Notes: a model not told the origin generated them from the sequence alone. 64,000 nucleotides of DNA from Bacteroides sp. 51 (GCF_010500965.1 NZ_QVMI01000017.1:134829-198828), one strand, 5' to 3'; shown: positions 54,686-63,438, counted from the first letter of the stretch. Program-made: numbers and translations.

Positions 54686-54727
54686 GCTTTTGAGCAAAAG
54701 TGGCTGATATTATTAAGATTACTTTTA
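54684..54727 (+). promoter_or_regulatory. Promoter region of the metallo-hydrolase gene with AraC-type site
   Basis: GAGCTTTTGAGCAAA (54684-54698) overlaps the araC stop codon. TACTTTTA at 54720-54727 is a near -7 match 21 bases later, so the site would cover the -33 position, as expected for an activator. Confidence 0.5.
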
Positions 54728-54757
54728 CGCTTATTAATATTAAAAACTTTCAGCATC

Positions 54758-55669
54758 ATGAGAAATCTCTTATTATCATTAATTATTTTATTTGTTGCAA
54801 TTTATCCGGGTAATAGAGCAACAGCACAAGAGTCGGGAAGCATTGTTACTATTGAAGTCGGTGATTTTGAGGTAAGTGTATTATCAGAAAAACTACCGGA
54901 TGTAACTACTGATGTTTTAATTGGTTCAAAAAAAGATATAGTACAGAAGTATTATCCGGAAGGAGCAATTCCTTTTGTAGTCAATTCTTTCTTGGTTCGT
55001 ACTCCTGATAAAATAATATTGATAGATACGGGAGCAGGACAAGGTTTGCTTAGTAATCTAAAAAAAAGCGATATTGAACCGGAACAAATAGACATAATCC
55101 TACTGACACATATGCATAGTGACCATATTGGAGGATTGTTACAAGATAATGAAACTGTATTCCCTAATGCAGCATTATACATACCACAACCTGAATATGA
55201 TTATTGGATGAATGATGAAGCTATGTCTCTTTTGCCAGAAGATTATCAAGGAAACTTCATACAAGCCCGCGAAATAATAAAGGTTTATAAAAACAAACTA
55301 TATCTTTTTACGCCGGATAAACTCGAGGGAAAAGCCTCTGATTTAATTAGTGGATTCAAAAGTTATGCAACATGTGGGCATACACACGGACATGCTGCTT
55401 ATTTATTAGAGTCTAATCAATCTTCTTTATTGATTTGGGGTGATGCGATTCCTGCAATAGATATTCAGGTACCCTATCCTGATGTAACCTTAGCTTTTGA
55501 TTCAGATCCGGAACAGGTTATTCAAACTCGGACAGAAATATTTGAGTATGTATCTAAAAATAACATTCTTATCGGAGGAATGCATTTAGGATACCCTCAT
55601 ATGGGCAAAATAGAAAAGAACCAGAATAATTATGTATTTATACCTCTAAACATAAATATAAGCAAATAA
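54758..55669 (+). CDS. Secreted metallo-beta-lactamase-fold hydrolase
   Basis: 303 residues. The signal peptide ends near NRATAQES, so the mature enzyme is periplasmic or exported. The metal motif LTHMHSDHIGG (His118, His120, Asp122, His123), a later CGHTHGHAAY and LLIWGDAIP, and a C-terminal GGMHLGYPH provide the other metal ligands. The family includes AHL lactonases, alkylsulfatase- and glyoxalase-like hydrolases; it is not a typical B1 beta-lactamase. It is preceded by an AraC regulator and is cargo of the element. The inducer and substrate may be the same small molecule, but that is a guess. Confidence 0.87.
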   Translation: MRNLLLSLIILFVAIYPGNRATAQESGSIVTIEVGDFEVSVLSEKLPDVTTDVLIGSKKDIVQKYYPEGAIPFVVNSFLVRTPDKIILIDTGAGQGLLSNLKKSDIEPEQIDIILLTHMHSDHIGGLLQDNETVFPNAALYIPQPEYDYWMNDEAMSLLPEDYQGNFIQAREIIKVYKNKLYLFTPDKLEGKASDLISGFKSYATCGHTHGHAAYLLESNQSSLLIWGDAIPAIDIQVPYPDVTLAFDSDPEQVIQTRTEIFEYVSKNNILIGGMHLGYPHMGKIEKNQNNYVFIPLNINISK

Positions 55670-55770
55670 CCGCTATCTATTCTACTGTATAAAGGTTGCA
55701 TTATACTAAAACAAGTCATTCAGCATAGAACAAGACTTTGGTCTGATTATTAATATTCACATTAAAAATT

Positions 55771-56419
55771 ATGCTTATGAATGAATTATTAAAAGAGAGG
55801 TTTATCAGCTTATTATCTGAATCCTCGCAAGTAACAAACGAAGAAATGGGAAATGCCTATGGAAGCTTTATGGAACAAGTAAAAACAGCCAGCCAATCCG
55901 AACAAAGTTATTCTAATATTTATCGGATACTGAGTATTACTCGTGCTGAGTTAGTATTCGTAGAATCGCTTTATCGGCACGAGCAGGGGGAAAAATGCCC
56001 TAAAAATTGCCTATCTTAGAAAAGCTATCCTATTTCTTGAATCTGAAATTGATTTGCTAAAATTTGCTACTTTACAAACAAATCAATTCGTCAATAATCC
56101 CCAATCAGAGATTCCCAAAGTCTATTTTATCCCCAAGCGTGAAGGCTTGGGGATTGATAGTATGAGCGAGTTCGCCGTTTCATTTGAGTTTTCCGGACAG
56201 TTTCTTAATGAAGAAGGAAATTCCGCCCCATATATTCATATCGCTCACGCTTTGGAACAAGCCTTTAATTTTACGTTTGGAAATGCCCACAAATCAAAAG
56301 AACGAGTATTCAAACGTAAGCCCTACAACCTTACCAAAGCACTGGATTACCTAAAAAATCTTATCGTTCGTGAAAACCGGAAAAAGAAGATGAAAAAAGA
56401 TGGTTCCGTAAATGGTTGA
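55771..56419 (+). pseudogene. Frameshifted gene of the element (RteC-like C terminus, weak)
   Basis: Two frames that belong together. The first (ATG 55771, 82 codons) begins MLMNELLKERFISLLSESSQ and leaves frame at the run GGGGG (55986-55990). With one G less, translation continues as EQGKNALKIAYLRKAILFLE into the second frame, which runs to 56419. The joined product is about 215 residues and mostly helical. The end (FNFTFGNAHKSKERVFKRKP, TKALDYLKNLIVRE) loosely follows the FNxxxG...RK..TK.LD.L pattern of the RteC winged helix; I am not sure of this. It may be a real pseudogene or a sequencing error in a homopolymer. Confidence 0.6.
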
Positions 56420-56552
56420 TTTATTATTGATTACGAATTAACTTTAGGGGAGTCCATAGGGATTCCCCTATTTTAATTGCTTCGTTCTGCCGTCCTTTGC
56501 TTCGTCAATGCATTAGACATAAATAGTATTAATTTGAAAAACGAAGTAAGTC

Positions 56553-56909
56553 ATGTATATTAATAACGAAGATTTTGAAAAATGGATGCAGAAGTTATCC
56601 AAAAAATTGAGTGAGATTGGTCAGGACTTGAAATCCCTGATAAACACCAAAGAGGTATTTAGTGAGGACGAAACCCTGCTTGACAATCAGGATTTAGCCT
56701 TTCTCCTGAAAGTATCTTACCGAACATTACAGCGATATCGCTCCAGCAAGAAACTACCTTTCTTTATGATAGCCCACAAAACCTATTACCGCACTTCTGA
56801 TGTTCGGGAGTTTGTGCGCTCGCACATGGATTTTCAAACCTATCAAGACTTTGAAAAGAAGCACCCGAAACCCAAAGACAAGGACGATAAAGACCTGAAA
56901 GATGAATAA
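56553..56909 (+). CDS. Helix-turn-helix protein (excisionase / HTH_17-like)
   Basis: 118 residues. A helical N terminus with a coiled segment (WMQKLSKKLSEIGQDLKSLI) is followed by a MerR/Xis-like winged helix (LLDNQDLAFLLKVSYRTLQR, then YRSSKKLPFF) and a Lys/Asp-rich tail (KPKDKDDKDLKDE). Proteins of this kind occur in most Bacteroides mobile elements and act as excision factors or regulators. Its place between the cargo and the mobilization genes fits either role. Confidence 0.8.
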   Translation: MYINNEDFEKWMQKLSKKLSEIGQDLKSLINTKEVFSEDETLLDNQDLAFLLKVSYRTLQRYRSSKKLPFFMIAHKTYYRTSDVREFVRSHMDFQTYQDFEKKHPKPKDKDDKDLKDE

Positions 56910-57044
56910 ATCTGCTTTTTATGTGTTCTAAGCAGAATGACGCAAGCGAATGAAGGCTTGTTTTAGTTTACGCCTTTATTTTAACGCTCCGCATTTAGCA
57001 GAAACAACCTCGCTCACTGGCTCTGTTCGTTTCGCTAAATTAAG

Positions 57045-57172
57045 CAAGAGGGAACTGGACTTCGTCCTGTTCTTCCTCTTGCCCTGCGGGGCAAAGCCTT
57101 CGGCTTTAGCGGTTTATACTAAGCCGCTATAATTAGTCCAATAATTAGCCTTTTGTATTTATCGCTAATTAT
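57045..57172 (+). other. Hairpin-rich region upstream of the mobilization genes, candidate oriT
   Basis: Within the 305-base gap 56910-57214 four inverted repeats follow each other: CAAGAGG-GAACTGGAC with GTCCTGTTC-TT-CCTCTTG (57045-57081), AAAGCCTTCGGCTTT (57093-57107), AGCGGTTTA with TAAGCCGCT (57108-57128), and ATAATTAGC with GCTAATTAT (57141-57172). Such a cluster directly before relaxosome genes is where oriT is expected. No nick site is recognised. The part 56910-57044 shows nothing clear. Confidence 0.5.
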
Positions 57173-57214
57173 CAGACTTTTAATAACATGAAGTTCCATT
57201 AAAAAGTAATTATC

Positions 57215-57841
57215 ATGAAAGATGAAGCCCAAAAGATTATATATACCACTGTTTCCATAGACAAGGAAACAGGACGTTTAATAGAAAAGATACGTAAACG
57301 CTATTCACTGAAAAAGAGTGAAGTTGTAAAACTGGCATTCCTGTATTTGGAGAAAGCACATATCAACCCTGCTGATGCTCCCGAATCAGTAAAATCGGAA
57401 CTTGCCAAGATTAACAAACGGCAGGATGATATTATCCGTTTCATTCGCCACTACGAAGAAGAACAACTCAACCCGATGATACGGACAAGCCATTCAATAG
57501 CCGTTAAATTCGATACGGCTGTCGGAATCCTGACGGAAAAAGTAAATTTAGAAATAAACACCTCAAAAGAGAATCTTGTCAATGTATTGAAAAAGTTGGA
57601 CGAACATTTCGGCAAAATAGCAGTAGTAATAAATAACCAGTCCGCAAGCCTTGATAAGCTATCTACTATTATTGACAATCATTCCAAGACTATAAATAAG
57701 CAAACCCAAATACAGCAAAGAGATAGTCAGAAGTTATTGAAGTTGATTTCCCTGTATTCAGGACTGGCAACCTGCGGAGTAATGGACGGTAAGCGTAAAG
57801 AGAATCTAAGAATCGAGATTAACGACCTGATAAACCAATAA
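57215..57841 (+). CDS. BfmA/BtgA-family mobilization protein
   Basis: 208 residues. The N terminus has a ribbon-helix-helix-like motif (IYTTVSIDKETGRLIEKIRK, LKKSEVVKLAFLYLEKA), followed by a long coiled region (NVLKKLDEHFGKIAVVINNQ). Length and order match the BfmA/BtgA accessory mobilization proteins of Bacteroides elements, which bind oriT DNA and help the relaxase. It is seven bases upstream of the btgB-like gene and downstream of the hairpin-rich region. Confidence 0.85.
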   Translation: MKDEAQKIIYTTVSIDKETGRLIEKIRKRYSLKKSEVVKLAFLYLEKAHINPADAPESVKSELAKINKRQDDIIRFIRHYEEEQLNPMIRTSHSIAVKFDTAVGILTEKVNLEINTSKENLVNVLKKLDEHFGKIAVVINNQSASLDKLSTIIDNHSKTINKQTQIQQRDSQKLLKLISLYSGLATCGVMDGKRKENLRIEINDLINQ

Positions 57842-57848
57842 CTAACTC

Positions 57849-58817
57849 ATGAACATAGATTTCCCGCCACCGTCCAAAGGAACATATAATAATGCAGGCA
57901 GTAGCAGAAAGCTATGCAACTATCTGGAACATGAAGATATGGAACGCATGGAGCAGGGAATCTATACCGAAGGCTTTTTCAATCTGACAGACGATAATAT
58001 CTACAAATCACAGGTTGTAAAAGATATAGACGGCAATATCGGGCAACTTATGAAAACGGATGCCAAGTTTTATGCTATCCATGTCAGCCCATCGGAAAAG
58101 GAACTTCGGGCAATGGGTAACACCGAACAGGAACAAGCCGAAGCCATGAAACGGTATATCCGCGAAGTGGTTATTCCCAAATACGCTAAGAATTTCAACA
58201 AAGGGCTATTGGCAGAGGATATAAAATTTTACGGTAAGATACATTTCAGCCGGGATAGGTCAAACAACGAACTGAATATGCACTGCCATTTGATTGTCAG
58301 CCGGAAAGACCAGACCAATAAGAAAAAGCTATCCCCACTTACCAACCACAAGAACACACAGAAAGGAACGGTTAAAGGCGGTTTTGACAGGAAGAATCTG
58401 TTCCGGCAAGCTGAACAGGGATTTGACAGGCTATTCAATCATAAACGGGAATTAACTGAATCTTTTGAATACTACAACACGATGAAGAACGGCAGTATAT
58501 CCGAACAACTTAATATGCAGGAACGCCAGATTTCCGATGAAAGAAAAAATACAGATATGCAGACTGGCAGGAATACAGATAAGCAGGAAGAACTGACTGA
58601 AAACAAGGTTGCATATAAACAAGACGATAACCTTTCAAACATACAGTCTGTAAATCAAGAAAATAAGAAAGAAGATAAACAATCTTTCAATATCCCTGAT
58701 TTAGTTCTATCCTCTGCATTAGGCTTGCTTACTCCTGATGTGAGCAATAAAGGGGAAGAACAAATTCCGATGAAAAAGAAAATAAAGAAGAAACCCAAAC
58801 GAGGTCGCAAAAGATAA
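57849..58817 (+). CDS. BtgB-like relaxase / mobilization protein (DUF5712 type)
   Basis: 322 residues. The N-terminal half has MNIDFPPPSKGTYNNAGSSR and KFYAIHVSPSEKELRAMG, then the metal-binding HxH in NNELNMHCHLIVSRKD (His145, His147), as in HUH relaxases that nick oriT. The C-terminal part is low-complexity and Gln/Asn/Lys-rich, ending in a very basic KKKIKKKPKRGRKR tail that probably binds DNA. It matches what I know of the BtgB group (clindamycin transfer factor). Together with the BfmA-like gene it makes the element mobilizable by a helper. Confidence 0.85.
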   Translation: MNIDFPPPSKGTYNNAGSSRKLCNYLEHEDMERMEQGIYTEGFFNLTDDNIYKSQVVKDIDGNIGQLMKTDAKFYAIHVSPSEKELRAMGNTEQEQAEAMKRYIREVVIPKYAKNFNKGLLAEDIKFYGKIHFSRDRSNNELNMHCHLIVSRKDQTNKKKLSPLTNHKNTQKGTVKGGFDRKNLFRQAEQGFDRLFNHKRELTESFEYYNTMKNGSISEQLNMQERQISDERKNTDMQTGRNTDKQEELTENKVAYKQDDNLSNIQSVNQENKKEDKQSFNIPDLVLSSALGLLTPDVSNKGEEQIPMKKKIKKKPKRGRKR

Positions 58818-58828
58818 ATCATAATACT

Positions 58829-59224
58829 ATGAACCAATACGAAGAAATACGGAAAGAAATAGATATATACCTGATGAAGCGGTTTAAGTACCGTCTATCC
58901 CTTGTGTATCTCACTCCTGATAATATTATAGTTACCAGAAGAAACAAGCGGGTAGATTTGTATTTACGCATTCGCCGAGTAGCAAGTATATTTCCTCCTG
59001 ATTGTCTGATTATAGCCCGAACTTGCTTCCGAAAAGAACGTATAGGGAATGGAGTACATTTTGTTAGTTTCCTTTCAGGAATAGTCTTAAAATACGGTTT
59101 TAGGCATATCGGAATAGAATCCGTCAATAAAAAAAGCCGTTCATTTGCCGAGAAGTTGGGTTTTTATTTGATAGACGGCTCTAATTATGCGGTATCAGTA
59201 GGGAAACTTATATCTTATTTTTAG
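58829..59224 (+). CDS. Small GNAT-like protein of unknown role
   Basis: 131 residues. RTCFRKERIGNGVHFVSFLS followed by YGFRHIGIESVNKKSRSFAE and KLGFYLIDG looks like the acetyl-CoA binding and C-terminal part of a GNAT acetyltransferase, but the N-terminal strands (YRLSLVYLTPDNIIVTRRNK) are short, so the fold may be incomplete or adapted. It lies 11 bases after the btgB-like gene and is probably in that operon. Similar small proteins follow relaxase genes in related elements, as I recall. Function not known. Confidence 0.65.
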   Translation: MNQYEEIRKEIDIYLMKRFKYRLSLVYLTPDNIIVTRRNKRVDLYLRIRRVASIFPPDCLIIARTCFRKERIGNGVHFVSFLSGIVLKYGFRHIGIESVNKKSRSFAEKLGFYLIDGSNYAVSVGKLISYF

Positions 59225-59305
59225 AATGGATTAAAGAAATCCTTTATTCATTTGAAATACAAAAATACACACAGGAAATAGAACGGAAACACCAAGCCCT
59301 ACGGG

Positions 59306-59360
59306 TTTTGCGGGAAATCTCCACACCTGCGCTACGCTTCGGGTAGTATTTCCCGCAAAA
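59306..59360. repeat. 13-bp perfect inverted repeat in the gap before the last operon
   Basis: TTTTGCGGGAAAT (59306-59318) and ATTTCCCGCAAAA (59348-59360) flank a GC-rich 29-base loop. It may terminate the mobilization operon. The other parts of the gap 59225-59486 show nothing recognisable. Confidence 0.6.
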
Positions 59361-59486
59361 GTGTTGCCTTATCTATTCCCTGAATGAAAGAACGGTATAT
59401 CAAATAAAAAAGGAAAAAACATATGCATGGTTTGTTAGAATTATTTGCCTTTGTAACTGTGTTGGAAACTAAAATAATAGCATCCT

Positions 59487-59518
59487 TTTGGTTAATTGAA
59501 AACAAATCAATACATTTG
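59487..59518 (+). promoter_or_regulatory. Promoter of the five-gene cargo operon
   Basis: TTTG (59487-59490), 20 bases, then TACATTTG (59511-59518): a full consensus match about 21 bases before the start of the XRE gene. It should be constitutive unless the XRE protein represses it. Confidence 0.75.
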
Positions 59519-59538
59519 CGAAACACCTCAATAATTTG

Positions 59539-59748
59539 ATGATGGAATTGAACAGATTAAAAGTTGTACTTGTAGAGAAAAAACGTACTGGAAAGTGGCT
59601 AGCTGAAAAACTTGGAAAGAACGAAGCTACTGTTTCTCGGTGGTGTACGAATGAGTCGCAGCCTTCACTTGAAACGTTATTCGCCATTGCAAAAGTATTG
59701 AATGTAGATGTAAGTGAGTTGCTAGTCTCAGCAAAAAAAATCATATAA
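59539..59748 (+). CDS. XRE-family helix-turn-helix regulator
   Basis: 69-70 residues. A single Cro/CI-type domain: NRLKVVLVEKKRTGKWLAEK, LGKNEATVSRWCTNESQPSL and ETLFAIAKVLNVDVSELL. Start is ATG 59539 or 59542. It is the first gene of the operon, 15 bases before the 343-residue protein, and probably represses its own promoter, as small XRE proteins do in defence and toxin operons. Confidence 0.9.
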   Translation: MMELNRLKVVLVEKKRTGKWLAEKLGKNEATVSRWCTNESQPSLETLFAIAKVLNVDVSELLVSAKKII

Positions 59749-59763
59749 TAAATACACACGATT

Positions 59764-60795
59764 ATGGCTTCAATTAACCCTAAATTAGAATTTTTCAGAT
59801 TTAAGCTAAATCCGAGACAAGAAGAGTTTAAGACTTTTAGAGATTTTGCTATTGATGAGCTGAAAGGAAAAACATCATTTACTGACGACAAAATAATGAA
59901 ATCGCTTTTTACTCATTTTATTAAGTCATTGGATGGAAATTATTCAAAAGATGACAAAATGAAGAAACAAATAAAATTAGAAAAACGAAGTGCTATAAAC
60001 AAGTATTTAATTAACCAACCTAAGTATTTATCCGAAAGCAATGTTCTTTTAGGAGTTATTAATGGAGGTTCATATGGGCGACATAGAATTATAGGAGATA
60101 TAACAAATCCAGAAGAAGGAAGCCAACTCGGTAAAAATAAAACCGTATTGCAATATTACTATTTCTTACTTTATTTACCATTGGACCATAATGAGGGATG
60201 TTTTGTAATCCATTCTAATGGAAAAGAGGAGACCATAACAAATATTTTCAGAAGTTTTATATCTCATCTATTCAAAGGAACCAAATATAACAAGGTGGTT
60301 GTTGAATCTTTTTGCCCAAAGTCATTTCAAGATGAATTCAGAAAGGGAGCAATAATACAAACAATAGAATTTAAAGATTCTAAAGTAGATAATACACATA
60401 CTGCAAATGGGACAAGTGATATAGTGGGAAAATACAATATCCGAATTGAAGTTTCCCCAGAGAATAAAAACATTTCAATAACGGCTTTTGATAAATTAAA
60501 ATCAACTTTTGCAAGTTATATATTTGGAAAAGAAAAACTTCATAAAAAACTTCATGATTTTGATGAAGCTAAAGTAGTTACAAAAAATCCTGTTGATAAT
60601 TCAACGCGAACTTTCGAATGGAATACTAAAGATAAAGATTTTGTTCCTGTTGTGTATCTGGATGGGCGAATTGCAAAACAAAATGATGACGGAACCCCTG
60701 ATTTTGATGAATTGGAGAAACTTTGTAAGAACTATTTCAATGATGAAGTATTACCTGAATTAAGACCAGACTTAAATGTCTCTAAGGCTAAGTAA
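59764..60795 (+). CDS. Protein of unknown function (343 aa), second gene of the cargo operon
   Basis: I do not recognise a family. The start ATG 59764 is clear. The N-terminal part is helical and charged (RQEEFKTFRDFAIDELKGKT). A middle segment has LLGVINGGSYGRHRIIGDIT, then a hydrophobic stretch VLQYYYFLLYLPLDHNEGCF with no full membrane helix. The C terminus is mixed and charged. No known nuclease, kinase or NTPase motif is visible. The end overlaps the next gene by 20 bases, so the products are probably made in fixed ratio. Likely soluble and cytoplasmic. Confidence 0.75.
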   Translation: MASINPKLEFFRFKLNPRQEEFKTFRDFAIDELKGKTSFTDDKIMKSLFTHFIKSLDGNYSKDDKMKKQIKLEKRSAINKYLINQPKYLSESNVLLGVINGGSYGRHRIIGDITNPEEGSQLGKNKTVLQYYYFLLYLPLDHNEGCFVIHSNGKEETITNIFRSFISHLFKGTKYNKVVVESFCPKSFQDEFRKGAIIQTIEFKDSKVDNTHTANGTSDIVGKYNIRIEVSPENKNISITAFDKLKSTFASYIFGKEKLHKKLHDFDEAKVVTKNPVDNSTRTFEWNTKDKDFVPVVYLDGRIAKQNDDGTPDFDELEKLCKNYFNDEVLPELRPDLNVSKAK

Positions 60796-61393
60796 ATACT
60801 TAAAGGATTTGCGAACCGAAGCTCACCGGTTTGAGAGGACAGACATTAATAATAATGTTAGTACATCCTTTTGGGGGAGAAATCAGAGAAGAATTATATG
60901 CATATTACCCTCATTGGTTTTATTACTTCTTTTGAGGGAGGGGTTTAATTCTGATTTTGTCGCATACGCCTCTACGGTATTATCAATATTGATTGGGTTA
61001 TTTACTACAGCAATAATTTTTATTCTTGACAAATATCAACCCATTGATAACCCAAAGCCAAATTCAAAAGAGAAATTGTGGGACACTCAAGCATACAATT
61101 ACACTAAACAATTTTCTTTTATAACAGGATATAACATTGTTTTATGTGTATTTGCATTAGTCTTATTATCTCTCAACGTATTATTTGAGGAACCATTTAG
61201 CGTAGATATATATCAATACACCCTATGTCTTAAAAACATCGACATGAAGTCTGTATGCAATTTTTTAATTATTGCATTGGTCGTTGCACAGCGGTTTCTT
61301 GTGATATATTGGTTGGCAAGTATTATTTACAATACGCTTTATGTTATAAGTAGCATGGTGAAATATATGACTGTTAAAATTGATAGAAAATGA
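60776..61393 (+). CDS. Four-helix inner-membrane protein of unknown function
   Basis: 205 residues. A basic, soluble N terminus of about 40 residues is followed by four likely membrane helices: IICILPSLVLLLLLREGF, AYASTVLSILIGLFTTAIIF, GYNIVLCVFALVLLSLNVLF and CNFLIIALVVAQRFLVIYWL. The loops are short and there is no transporter motif. It starts 20 bases before the previous stop and its own stop overlaps the next start (ATGA). A small membrane protein coupled to soluble partners is a common build in anti-phage systems, where it senses or damages the membrane; here that is inference only. Confidence 0.8.
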   Translation: MSLRLSKYLKDLRTEAHRFERTDINNNVSTSFWGRNQRRIICILPSLVLLLLLREGFNSDFVAYASTVLSILIGLFTTAIIFILDKYQPIDNPKPNSKEKLWDTQAYNYTKQFSFITGYNIVLCVFALVLLSLNVLFEEPFSVDIYQYTLCLKNIDMKSVCNFLIIALVVAQRFLVIYWLASIIYNTLYVISSMVKYMTVKIDRK

Positions 61394-62400
61394 TAGAATT
61401 AAACGACGCAATCGTAAGAAAGCTGATTTTTCACAGAATTAGCAATGATGACAACAATAATTACATTAGTAATGAACTGTTTGAATTTGGCGATGAGGAA
61501 GAAGACTTGGTACTAAAGAGAATTTTCTTAAAGCCATTTGTGTCTAATACGACAACATACACATTTAAGCATGATATTGACATAGAATTAAATCCTCTTT
61601 ATAAATTATCAAAAACAATTTATGAGGATGAGGATTTTATTGAAACATCGAAGAATATTCATCAGCATTTAAAGTCTGTCTCCAAACACCCTAATATAAA
61701 AGGTGGAGATTTATTTGTTGTTCAGTATAGTGATGTGAAAATAGAGAATTCTTTTTACGATGCCATTGGAATATATAAAATAGAAAACAGGGATAGTTTT
61801 TTAGAAATATCAGTGGGAAAATTGACTTTCAAAAAAGGGATCGGATCTCGCAAGTTAGACAAGGCATGTTTGATAGTCTTCACAAAAAAGCCTTATACTG
61901 TTTTTATTATTGATAACGGTAGTACTGAAACTGATTATTGGAAAAATGAATTTATAAAAGCGGATTTAAAAAATGATGATATCAATAATACAAGTCAGTT
62001 TCTTGATTTGGCAAAAAAATTTATAACTCAACAATTGCCACAAGAAAATGAAGTTTCAAAAGCTGATCAGGTAGATATTCTGAATAAATCTATTAACTTC
62101 TTCAAAGGAAAAGAGAGTTTTAATTTCAATGATTTTGCAAAGGAAGTTATAGCTGACTCAAAAGCTATAGAAAGTTTTAAACAGTACAAAACGGCTTTTG
62201 AGCAAGAGAAGAACTTTGAATTATCTGATAATTTTACGATATCAACAGAAGCGGTTAAGAAGAAATCCCGCTCTTTAAAGAATGTTATAAAGTTAGACAA
62301 AAATTTCGACATTCATATACATAAAAACCGTAATTTGATTGAGCAAGGAGTTGATGAGAAGGGGAAATATTATAAGGTATATTATCAAGAAGAATCCTAA
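61390..62400 (+). CDS. Nucleoid-associated protein, NdpA/YejK-like (NA37)
   Basis: 336 residues. The N-terminal domain (MIELNDAIVRKLIFHRI, FLKPFVSNTTTYTFKHDIDI), KHPNIKGGDLFVVQYSDV, the IGIYKIENRDSFLEI and KLDKACLIVF segments, and a C-terminal helical domain correspond to the NdpA family as I know it from Bacteroidetes. E. coli NdpA binds double-stranded DNA in the nucleoid. The translational overlap with the membrane protein gene is four bases. It could tie the system to host or phage DNA. Confidence 0.83.
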   Translation: MIELNDAIVRKLIFHRISNDDNNNYISNELFEFGDEEEDLVLKRIFLKPFVSNTTTYTFKHDIDIELNPLYKLSKTIYEDEDFIETSKNIHQHLKSVSKHPNIKGGDLFVVQYSDVKIENSFYDAIGIYKIENRDSFLEISVGKLTFKKGIGSRKLDKACLIVFTKKPYTVFIIDNGSTETDYWKNEFIKADLKNDDINNTSQFLDLAKKFITQQLPQENEVSKADQVDILNKSINFFKGKESFNFNDFAKEVIADSKAIESFKQYKTAFEQEKNFELSDNFTISTEAVKKKSRSLKNVIKLDKNFDIHIHKNRNLIEQGVDEKGKYYKVYYQEES

Positions 62401-62403
62401 AAT

Positions 62404-63438
62404 ATGACCAAAAAAAAGAAATTTCAAATACGAAATAGCACTGCTGAATTTTTGGTATTTACTTCTCAATCGGGAGAAAATACGATTGAAGTACGAATAC
62501 AAGATGAAACTGTTTGGCTAACGCAGAACCTGATTGCCGAACTTTTTCAAACGACAAAACAAAATGTTAGTCTGCATTTGAAGAATATTTTCCATGATGG
62601 AGAACTGGATGAGAATTCAGTTGTCAAGGATTTCTTGACAACTGCCGCAGATGGGAAAAATTATAATACTAAGTTTTATAACCTCGATGCCATCATTTCA
62701 ATTGGTTACCGTGTTAACTCACAAAGAGCAACCCAATTCCGGCAGTGGGCAACATCCGTTTTGCGTGATTATGCTATTCGTGGTTATATTATTGACAAAA
62801 AACGCATGGAGAATGGCTCGTTTCTCAATGAAGATTATTTTGAACACCTACTCGCGGAAATCCGGGAAATCCGGTTAAGCGAGCGCCGCTTCTATCAAAA
62901 GATAACGGATATCTACGCTACTGCAATGGATTACAATAAGGATGCTGTTACCACAAAAGAGTTCTTCGCTAAAGTCCAAAACAAACTACATTACGCTATA
63001 CACGGCCATACAGCTGCCGAACTCATTATATCAAGAGCCAACGCTGAAAAAGAACATATGGGTTTAACTTCGTGGGAAAAAAGTCCTGACGGTAAAATCA
63101 TCAAGACCGATGTTTCCATTGCAAAAAACTACCTGACCGAAACCGAATTAGAATCATTGGGACGTATTGTCAACGCTTATTTAGATTTAGCAGAAGATCG
63201 GGCAAGAAGACATATTCCTATGACGATGGAAGATTGGGCGAAACGCCTTGATAGGTTTTTAGAAGCCGACGACCGGGAAATATTACAAAATAGTGGAAAA
63301 GTTACTGCCCTAATGGCAAAAGATTTTGCTGAAAGCGAATTTGAAAAATACCGTATTGTACAAGACCGTTTGTTTGAATCCGATTTTGATAAAGAAATAA
63401 AGCGTATCGAAGGGAAGCAGGACAAACCGGAAGATTGA
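62404..63438 (+). CDS. RhuM-family protein
   Basis: 344 residues. The N-terminal half has the RhuM signature: RIQDETVWLTQNLIAELFQT, TKQNVSLHLKNIFHDGEL, YNLDAIISIGYRVNSQRATQ and FRQWATSVLRDYAIRGYIID. The C-terminal half is helical with HGHTAAELIISRANAEKEHM. RhuM proteins were named in a Salmonella pathogenicity island and are common in mobile elements and defence islands; their biochemical role is not settled. The gene starts three bases after the NdpA-like stop, so it is part of the operon, though its higher-GC codon use hints at a separate origin. Confidence 0.88.
   Translation: MTKKKKFQIRNSTAEFLVFTSQSGENTIEVRIQDETVWLTQNLIAELFQTTKQNVSLHLKNIFHDGELDENSVVKDFLTTAADGKNYNTKFYNLDAIISIGYRVNSQRATQFRQWATSVLRDYAIRGYIIDKKRMENGSFLNEDYFEHLLAEIREIRLSERRFYQKITDIYATAMDYNKDAVTTKEFFAKVQNKLHYAIHGHTAAELIISRANAEKEHMGLTSWEKSPDGKIIKTDVSIAKNYLTETELESLGRIVNAYLDLAEDRARRHIPMTMEDWAKRLDRFLEADDREILQNSGKVTALMAKDFAESEFEKYRIVQDRLFESDFDKEIKRIEGKQDKPED

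Noticed and set aside
55981-56000. Programmed ribosomal frameshift at GGGGGAAAAA
   Set aside because: The join needs a +1 shift; the run would favour a -1 shift, and there is no downstream pseudoknot that I can see. A simple indel is more likely.
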